DNA of 64,000 bases from Symsagittifera roscoffensis (lineage: Eukaryota > Xenacoelomorpha > Acoela > Convolutidae): assembly GCF_963678635.1 (NCBI RefSeq), contig NC_087069.1, positions 33,067,090-33,131,089 of the forward strand, in the 5' to 3' direction. Shown piece after piece: positions 55,758 through 64,000 of the stretch (position 1 is the stretch's first letter; each line of letters starts with the position of its first letter). The notes beneath the pieces are model-generated. The model saw only the letters and a list, made by a program, of their open reading frames with translations, searched no databases and was not told the DNA's origin. The position numbers and the translations under genes were made by a program.

Positions 55758-58495
55758 AAAACTTAGACTGTCAACCCTCCTCCCTCTAAATAAAAAAACT
55801 CTATCCTGCTGCCGAACACATCTGCCCCCCTCCTACTCCCCCACTCAACCTCAATTTCTGCTATACTTTGTCCGCTCAAATCAGAGACCCTTCTTCTGCA
55901 TAAGCGTAACAAGTTGCTACGAGATTCTGGTTTAGTACTACTTAGACGTGCACTATCATTAGTGAGATGGATCATTTCATTTGCTGACAAGAATTGCAGT
56001 TGTTGTTGCTGTTGTTGTTGAAATCATAACGATTAGCCCGAGTGCAATAACCGAATGCGTGACAAATCCCTTTTGCGTAACAATAACAGATCGAATTTCT
56101 ATTTTTCTGTATTTTGTTGAGGTCAAAACTCGGTATTGATTTTATAATTTTCTAAATTGGAGAAACCTGGTTTGAAGCAAACAATACCAAATTTTTTGAA
56201 AGTTAATTAGTAATAAAGCTCATATATGTGCATGTAGTTAAACATCAAATAAGTTCTAATAAGTGTTTGCTTACATGCTTACAAGATTTTTAATGATTAA
56301 TTTTGAGTGGAGGTAAATGATGGTAATTTCAATATGATGATATTGGTTCGTGTGCTGAGATGATTATAAAGATAACCAACTTTATGTGTGCAGTATAATT
56401 ATAAGTTGATTGTTGTGTAGTTTGTCTACCTAACATTACCTATTTTCTTAACTTCTTTTAAAATTCAACTCAATCCAATTGGCCATGAATTTGAACCATA
56501 TGCCGGCCAATTGAGTTACAGTGTGTGCTAAGGCTTTGAATCCAATTTTTGTTTCTCAAAACATCTGTTTGTTGGCCAAGTTCTTTGAATCCAAAATATA
56601 ATATCAATTTTTAAAGGATAATTTTGAACTTGGCCATCGTAATGACAAGCTACAAAGTAAATTATGAATTTAATTTAATTACATTAATTGTAAAGATGCA
56701 TAGTGCCTTTTTACCCTCTAAGTTATTTCTCTTGATTGAAATGATCATTTAACTAATACTTGTGATTTAATATCCCGTCAAATTTAATTTTAAATAAGCA
56801 ATACCACGAAATTTAAAGAAAAGAAACACACCATTTGCAGAAGACACTTTCATTAGTGCATGGCGTATCCAACGTGAAGCGGCCTACTAGCAGATGCGTC
56901 GATTAGAATGCCCATTTAAAAGAGTTGTTTGAATATTCGCTCATTCACGTTCTGTTTGCTCAAATTTGCACATTTTGAACAGTAAGCTTTTGGCCGAATT
57001 TTTATTAAGGCGAAAGCGAAAATTTAACTCTTCTAACAAAGCAATTAACTTTGAATTATTCATGTTTGCAATATTGAGATACTGATTGCCTCTATAATGG
57101 AATGACGATGGATAGAGGGGGCGTAGAATGCATGGAATAATTAGTAATTTACAATCATTCTCTGATTTTCTGGGTTTAGAAGCTTCGACTGTGATAGAAT
57201 AAATTGCTTTCTGCGGTTTTCTGTCCTCGCAAACACCATTCTCGTTTTCTGACAGAGTCGTGATGGTCGTTTATACTCTTCCAGCATCCCTGAAGTCTCC
57301 ATTTTCTCCCAAGTTTTTCCAGCATTCTATTGCATGAGCGAGTCTAAAGAAGGCTTAGCCCGCAGATGTAGCAACTGGATAACTTTCTTCTGTTGTCAAT
57401 CGATAGTTTGTTTTTGAGATGGTGTCTGAGAGTAATAGAAAAGACATGAACAATACGTTAGATTTGGCAAAATAAAAGGCTAATTTATTCAGAGAATGAT
57501 TGGAATTTTAGGCTAATTTATTTTCGTCTTAATGCACCCAGTTAAAGCCATAAACGCATGCTAATAGGCGCGCAAGCTAATCGCTACGCCTAAATTTTCA
57601 AATATTTCTCTGTTGAATTTTCTCTAAGCTTAAAATGTTTTGTACTAGTAGATGTGTTCCTTAATGAGTGCCAGATTTGTACTGATTTTTTTTAGCTGGC
57701 CGGAAAAAATTGTTTAAATGACTATTCTGGTATAATGCTTTTTGGTTCCACAGATTTAAGTAAAATTCAACTCAACTCAATTGGCCATGAATTTGAACCA
57801 TATGCCGGCCAATTGAGTTACAGTGTTTGCTAAGGCTTTGAATCCAAATGCTTTTTTCTCAAAACATCTGTTTGTTGGTCAAGTTCATTGAATCCAATAA
57901 ATAATATGAATTTTTAAAGGATAATTTTGAACTTGGCCATCGTAATGACACGCTTCAAAGTAAATTATGAATTTAATTTAATTACATTAATTCTAAAGAT
58001 GCATAATGTCTTTTTACCCTCTTAGTTATTTCTCTTGATTGAAATGATAATTTAACTAATGTTTGTGATTCAATATCCCGTCAAATTTAATTTTAATTAA
58101 GCAATACCACGAAATTGAAAGAAAAGAAGCACACCATTTGCAGAAGACACTTTCATTAGTGCATGGCGTACTAGCAGATGCGTCGGTTAGAATGTCCATA
58201 TAAAAGAGTTGTTTGATTATTTGCTCATTCACGTTCTGTTTGCTCAAATTTGCACATTTTGAACAGTAAACTTTAAGCCGATTTTTTATTAAGGCGAAAG
58301 CGAAAATTTAACTCTCCTAACAAATCAAGTAACTTTGATTTTTTCATGCTTGCAATATTGAGATAATGATTGCCTTTATAATGGAATGACGATTGATAGA
58401 GGGGGCGTAGAATGCATGGAATATTTAGTAATTTACAATCATTCTCTGATTTTCGGGGTTTAGAAGCTTCGAATGTGATGGAACTTTAAAACATG
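55758..58495. other. 3' part of duplication unit 3 and its flank
   Basis: Repeats the plan of units 1 and 2 up to about 58290, then continues as a normal, untruncated copy of the inner block to about 58475. No gene is seen. Confidence 0.75.
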
Positions 58496-59847
58496 TCACT
58501 TTAAAACATGTTTTCAAAGTACCTCTACAGTTCACTTGCAAGCGCGCATGTTACGAATTTTTTCACGCCGATTGAACGCACGCTGCGCGTTATCTAGTTT
58601 TGTTCAGTTTTGTGCAAGCAACTTGACTGAAGTATAGTATCTTTCTCGGGGACATATACGAAATTTCTTATTATCTGTTTTCTGAATACTTGAAGCCTAT
58701 ACTTTTCCTTAAAAAAACTTTTAAACAGCCCAACAAGTATGTCTGTTTAATGCATTGAGCGCATTTTCTCTTGAGCCAACTAATAGTGAAAAATTGGTAG
58801 CAAGCTCTTTAGTTGAGCGAAAGTTCTTATTTTTTTTGCCATTTTTTGTAGAAACTTTTAAAATAAGAAAGTGAAAACAAAAAACGTTGTTTTGTTGTTG
58901 AAGGTGAGTTTGTGTCATTTGAAAATTTTTAATAAAAATTTTAGATTGATTTATTGAGTATTTCTCGCAAAGTTTATGCTCAAACGTATCAGCTGATTAG
59001 CGTATTTTATCATTTTGCAATTTTTGTCTATTTGTTTCTCTATTTCATAGACCAAATTGTTGAATAGGATCGGAATTAATACCGTGATTTGGTGTATTCC
59101 TTGCCTTCTTTTGATTATTTATAACAACAACAGTCCACATTCATTTTTTGTGTTTTATGTGTTAAAAGCTTCAGAGTAGGTTTTATGGTTTTGAAAGATG
59201 AGGAAATGCAGTCTTTTCCATGTTGTACACACGTTCCATATTGCACATGTTTCCAAATGTACACACGCCTTTGTCCAGATTAGTTTTTTTGTTATTGAAT
59301 TCAATAGCGCATCAGTTGTAGAGAAGCGATGAATAAAACCAAACTGGTTTTCAGAAATAGGGTTATTTTCATCCACGCTACGAACCATCCATCTGTTATT
59401 CCAGTAACCGTTCCTTAACGTTTGAGAGAGTTGGAGTGAAGGATATTGGTCAATAGTTTTCGGCTGTCGCGTGGTTACCGTTTTTGAAAACTGGTTTTGC
59501 ATAGCATGAAAATAGTTTCACATATATTTGATATACGATATTTTAATCCAGCAGCGTTCTTAAGAGCGGATAATTGTTTTTTTGATTAGCCCGACAATGC
59601 ACTAGAAAGTATAGACTTAACTTCATTTTAATCTTTTTTTTGGGTGACAAAGCAAAAAGACAAGTTGTTTCAGTGTTTATTGTCTGTCATGCAAAATGCC
59701 GGCGTTGATAGTTAGGAGTCAATCATAATTCTTTCCCAAAGTATAAATTTTGGAAAAATGTGCGATTGACATGTGGTCTGTTATCAAATCGCGAAATGGA
59801 TTTCCGAAAAAATCAACAGTGACCATGTCACATAATTTGTATCTCAG
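58496..59847. repeat. Right-end duplicated block, copy 1
   Basis: Begins TCACTTTAAAACATG and matches 62326-63689 over about 1,350 bases, with small differences. It contains an RT remnant on the - strand. Confidence 0.93.
59155..59502 (-). pseudogene. Non-LTR retrotransposon reverse-transcriptase remnant, copy 1
   Basis: The - strand frame contains ENNPISENQFGFIHRFSTTD followed by ALLNSITKK, which resembles the LSExQFGFRxGxSTxDAL motif of LINE-type reverse transcriptases (Jockey/CR1/RTE groups). A degraded Y-x-P/ISLL-like region precedes it (DQYPSLQLSQTLRN). The catalytic YxDD region is not present, so this is a dead fragment. Confidence 0.72.
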
Positions 59848-62325
59848 TATGTTGATAAGTTTACAGTTATCATAATAGTTTTGAAGTGAAATGGAGTTTG
59901 ATCGACTTTTTTTTATTCATTGTAACTTTTCTTTTTTTCTAAGTAAAATTAAGTTTTCTTTCAACTTTTTATATCAGTTCTCCGATTTTTTATGGAGCGA
60001 AGGTTCTTTCATGAAGTAAAGGATTTAATGATGCTGGAAATTTCTGTAGTTGTTTTTTTAAAAAAATTAAACGATTTCCCTATCAACAAAATTTGCAAAG
60101 GCGGATAATTGCTTTTCGATGAAAAAAAATTAATCGAATTGTTTATGTTTTTCACTGGGATCTTCCAAAGCTAAAATTAGATTCGAGCTTAATTTTTTGG
60201 ACGCGCTTAGAGCTGATTTTTACTGTATCTGTTATTTAATGTATTCGTTTGTTCATAGCTTTTTTAGTTAGTTTTCCACGAAGGAACCCAATAGTGCAAA
60301 AACTCGATGTCTAAATCGCTAATCATTTTACCTTTACAGGTTACTGAATTGTAAGTGGTTCTTATGTTATTCGGAACCAGTTTGTTAGCGATTTTTGTCC
60401 GTACGAATTTCTGGCAGATTCTAAGCAATTTGAGGCCTTGTTGATAGATATATTTACATTTCAGTCAAATATTAAGATAATAGTTTTGTTTTCACTGATT
60501 GTGGAATCAACGTCACAATTAAACACCAAACAAATTTTTGAGCGAAAAATCTGTCCAGCAGTTTCTAGCTACAGGGTACATTCTTTACAAAATGTTTTTT
60601 TACGGGCTTTCAGTTATACTGTCGTTTAACTGAATTTCTTAGGCATGCAGAAAAACAAACAGCCTCCTCTGGATTTATTATTTGACCTGTCTTGTCTGAA
60701 AAACTAATAACTAGGTTCAATCACCGGAAAGTTTGAGGAAAATTTTGGTTGAATCCGCTCTTCCGCTTTTCCAAGGATTGTTTTCTGCTAGTGTCAAGAA
60801 ACTTCAGTTTTTTCTAAATTTTCCGACCTATACTTTGAATGTTCAAAAATAATTGATTCTTCATTTTTGATTTTTGTTTCAGTTTTCTGATTGTTCGTAA
60901 AAGTTATAATTGGTTCACGGCTGGTATGACTGCTTCCGCATATCATCAAATTTTTGTTCTCGTAAACAAAATTTCTATAGAGTTTCAACTTAAATCTCAA
61001 AAAAACTAGGGAGTCGAAAAATGCTTTTGTATTTTATTTTGTTTGCAAAGTCGATGTGGGTCAGTGTCGATTCATTAAGATTTAACAATGGGAAATTGAG
61101 AGCACAGAAAAAAAATGAAAAAATGGTCATGGAGCAAGGGTGTTGATTGCTGCTTTACAAATTATAAAGACGCGTTTTTGAAAAATATCATCATTAAAAA
61201 AAATAAAAGCTGAACGGCATCTGAAAATGCATATGATGATTACTCCGATTTAGTGAGTTTTGTTTTTCTAGAGCCTTTAGCATATGCAACAGATTTGCTT
61301 CTATCGGAAATATTGGATTTTCTTGGTATAATTTTTTGAAAAAGCGGAAACTTATGAAAAGAAATGCTAGGCATTGTAATCGCCAATACGTTCATTGCTC
61401 ATTTAATTTTGTAACGTCAAAATTTTTTTTTACTACAATAATCTTTCAAAACTGCGAAAAAATGACTGTTTTTCGAATCAAGCTGTCAAATAAGTGAGAG
61501 AAGGTGATAAGTTTTGTATGTTTGAGTAAGACCTCGTACATTCTACTGGACTCCAATGTATCAAAATAGTTTATAGCCTTCCGCTGCTCGAACACTTTTA
61601 TTAAAATAGGGAAGAGGTTTCCTAGGCCTAAAGACAGGAAATAGTATTTCGCGAGCAACAAGTTAGGTTGTAGATTCCCGGTCTATCTGCATTTTAAATG
61701 ATAAAAAAACACTGAAGTGTTACAAGGATCAGTAAAGCAGAACACATTTTATCTAGTGTACAGCAGACATTTTTTTTGTCAGATCCAACATAGTGAGCTG
61801 ATAATGGTAGATTCAAATTTAACTTTTTTATAGGTTAGGTTATCTCAAGATTGTTACAATTATGGTGAAATAAATAAATAAAAAGATCTAGTCTTGATCT
61901 TACAACTTTTTCTGGTTAACGGAAAATTGGCAGCTCCCTAGAGTTACCATACTGCTCTACGTAATGTTTTATAGTTGTTTTTTTTTGAGAAAAGCATAAG
62001 AAATTGTAAACAAACAATAAACCATTTGAAAGCAATATACTGGAAAAATTTTTCTTTCCCTTTGTTTTTACGGTTAAATATAAATGAACTTTCTATTTAA
62101 CCGTGAAAACAAATAGAAGTTCAATCAAAAAGTATTTTTTAAATTTCACTTAAGTCTGAAGTAGAAGTTTCGCAACTGTTTTTTTTTCAAGCGAGAGGTA
62201 TTTCATTCCTTATCCTAGGGGCTGCCAGGATTTCCTAAGTGCGTAAACAAACAGTTGCGAAAATGCTCTAGTGAACAAAACATTTATGTGTTTACTTATT
62301 ATACATACAAATAAAGTTAGTTTTC
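59848..62325. other. Sequence between the two right-end duplicated copies
   Basis: AT-rich, with short open frames lacking motifs. 60772-61085 matches the last 310 bases of the window (63689-64000), so copy 2 lacks 59848-60771. A hairpin region lies at 62060-62122. Confidence 0.65.
62060..62122. repeat. Overlapping inverted repeats (alternative hairpins)
   Basis: TTTACGGTTAAATA (62067-62080) pairs with TATTTAACCGTGAAA (62094-62108). GAACTTTCTATTT (62086-62098) can instead pair with AAATAGAAGTTC (62111-62122). The two pairings exclude each other. Confidence 0.7.
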
Positions 62326-64000
62326 TCACTTTAAAGCATGTTTTCAAAGTACCTCTACAGTTCACTTGCAAGCGTGCATGTAACGAATTTTTTCACGGCG
62401 ATTGAACGGCACGCTGCGCCTTATCTATTTTTGTTCAGTTTTGTGCAAGCAACTTGACTGAAGTATAATATCTTTCTCGAGGACATAAATGAAATTTCTT
62501 GTTATCTGTTTTCTGAATACTTGAAGCCTATACTTTTCCTTAAAAAAACTTTTAAACAGCCCAACAAGTATGTCTGTTTAATGCATTGAGCGCATTTTCT
62601 CGAAAGCCAACTAATAGTGAAAAATTGGTAGCAAGCTCTTTAGTTGAGCGAAAGTTCTTATTTTTTTTGCCATTTTTTGTAGAAACTTTTAAAATAAGAA
62701 AGTGAAAACAAAAAACGTTGTTTTGTTGTTGAAGGTGAGTTTGTGTCATTTGAAAATTTTTAATAAAAATTTTAGATTGATTTCTTGAGTATTTCTCGCG
62801 AAGTTGATGCTCAAACGTATCAGCTGATTAGCGTATTTTATCATTTTGCAATTTTTGTCTATTTGTTTCTCTATTTCATAGACCAAATTGTTGAATAGGA
62901 TCGGAATTAATACCGTGATTTGGTGTATTCCTTGCCTTCTTTTGATTATTTATTCCAACAACAGTCCACATTCATTTTTTGTGTTTTATGTGTTAAAAGC
63001 TTCAGAGTAGGTTTTATGGTTTTGAAAGATGAGGAAATGCAGTCTTTTCCATGTTGTACACACGTTCCATATTGCACATGTTTCCAAATGTACACACGCC
63101 TTTGTCCAGATTAGTTTTTTTGTTATTGAATTCAATAGCGCATCAGTTGTAGAGAAGCGATGAATAAACTCAAACTGATTTTCAGAAATAGGGTTATTTT
63201 CATCCACGCTATGAACCATCCATCTGTTATTCCAGTAACCGTTCCTTAACGTTTGAGAGAGTTGGAGTGAAGGATATTGGTCAATAGTTTTCGGCTGTCG
63301 CGTGGTTACCCTTTTTGAAAACTGGTTTTGCATTGCATGAAAACATGAAAAAAATTTCACATATATTTGATATAAGATATTTTAATCCAGCAGCGTTCTT
63401 AAGAGCGGATAATTGTATTTTTGATTAGCCCGACAATGCACTAGAAAGTATAGAATTAACTTCATCTTAACTATTTTTTTTTGAGTGACAAAGCAAAAAA
63501 ACAAGTTGTTTCAGTGTTTACTGTCTGTCATGCAAAATGCCGGCGTTGATAGTTAGGACTTAATCATAATTCTTTCCCAAAGTATAAATTTTGGAAATAA
63601 TGTGCGATTGACATGTGGTCTGTTATCAAATCGCGAAAGGAAGTTCCGAAAAAATCAACAGTGACCATGTCACATATTTTGTATCTCAAGGATTGTTTTC
63701 TGCTAGTTTCAAGAAACTTCAGTTTTTTCTAAATTTTCCGACCTATACTTTGAATGTTCAAAAATAATTGATTCTTCATTTTTTATTTTTGTTTCAGTTT
63801 TCTGATTGTTCGTAAGAGTTATAATTGGTTCACGGCTGGTATGACTGCCTCCGCATATCATTAGCTTTCTGTTTTCATAAACAAATTTTCTTCAGAGTTT
63901 TTGCTGATATCTCGAAAAAATTAGGGCGTAGAAAAATTCTTTTGTATTTTAGGTTGTTTTCAAATTCGATGTGGGTCAGTGTCGTTTCATCAGGATTCTT
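62326..64000. repeat. Right-end duplicated block, copy 2 (runs off the window)
   Basis: 62326-63689 matches 58496-59847 at an offset of about 3,830 bases. Then the sequence jumps to match 60772-61085, which shows a 924-base deletion in this copy or an insertion in the other. Confidence 0.92.
62986..63360 (-). pseudogene. Non-LTR retrotransposon reverse-transcriptase remnant, copy 2
   Basis: Same frame as at 59155-59502 with a few substitutions (QFEFIHRF instead of QFGFIHRF) and an extended N-terminus. Catalytic parts are missing. Confidence 0.72.

Larger units (their letters stand above)
48893..58290. repeat. Three tandem ~3.15-kb units carrying the last neurocalcin exon
   Basis: Unit starts are near 48893, 51991 and 55147, each with GAGAGGGATGCGGATTCCC soon after. 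Exon-to-exon spacing is 3,135 and 3,155 bases. Within each unit a further block starting AATTCAACTCAA occurs twice (near 50160 and 51462; 53306 and 54614; 56461 and 57771), so an older 1.3-kb duplication preceded the triplication. Junctions between units run AAGGCGAA|GTTTTCT, whereas the last unit continues AAGGCGAAAGCG like the inner copies. Units differ by scattered substitutions and small indels. Confidence 0.95.

Noticed and set aside
58721-58918. 65-residue reverse frame repeated at 62552-62749
   Set aside because: Its repetition is explained by the block duplication; no protein motif is visible.

Overview
This window is nuclear DNA of an animal, most likely an invertebrate. It is AT-rich, its genes are split by GT-AG introns of 0.1 to about 9 kb, and the introns are full of old dispersed repeats, tRNA-derived SINE-like elements, foldback elements and tandem duplications. 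The two large genes, a KIF17-type kinesin-2 and a neurocalcin/hippocalcin-type calcium sensor, are metazoan families. I cannot name the species.

Layout. (1) 661-2916 is an intact, intronless 751-residue GTP-binding protein with an AIG1-like P-loop and a cysteine-rich centre. (2) 5401-39221 holds 17 exons of a kinesin-2 of the KIF17/OSM-3 type, all on the + strand. They join in one frame to 957 residues, starting just before the motor P-loop and ending at a basic C-terminus. The first roughly 80-85 motor residues are not recognisable between 2917 and 5400, so their exon(s) probably lie left of the window. In that case the GTPase gene sits inside the first KIF17 intron. (3) 20141-21327 is a two-exon gene for a 113-residue protein with one LIM domain. 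It lies on the same strand inside a 7 kb KIF17 intron. (4) 44605-49467 is a four-exon neurocalcin/hippocalcin gene of exactly 193 residues. Its last exon, with 3' UTR, occurs three times in about 3.15 kb tandem units (49264-49467, 52399-52602, 55554-55757), and every copy is open and splice-competent.

Repeats. KIF17 introns carry a 45-bp minisatellite of 40 near-identical copies (15937-17736), whose long reverse-strand ORFs are artefacts, and a three-unit tandem array (31004-38170) in which each unit carries the same MULE-transposase-like fragment. There is a 411-bp foldback element with a 21-G run (12261-12671), and the neurocalcin intron holds a 393-bp inverted-repeat element with a 7-8 bp target duplication (46661-47053). 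The right end (58496-64000) is a duplicated block with remnants of a non-LTR retrotransposon reverse transcriptase on the - strand.

The genes do not form one pathway. KIF17 is an intraflagellar/dendritic transport motor, neurocalcin is a myristoylated Ca2+ sensor, and the LIM protein and the GTPase have unknown roles. The most unusual biology is the intact triplication of one terminal coding exon and the two genes embedded in KIF17 introns. Intron and splice assignments rest on reading frame, GT-AG sites and family knowledge, not on transcripts.
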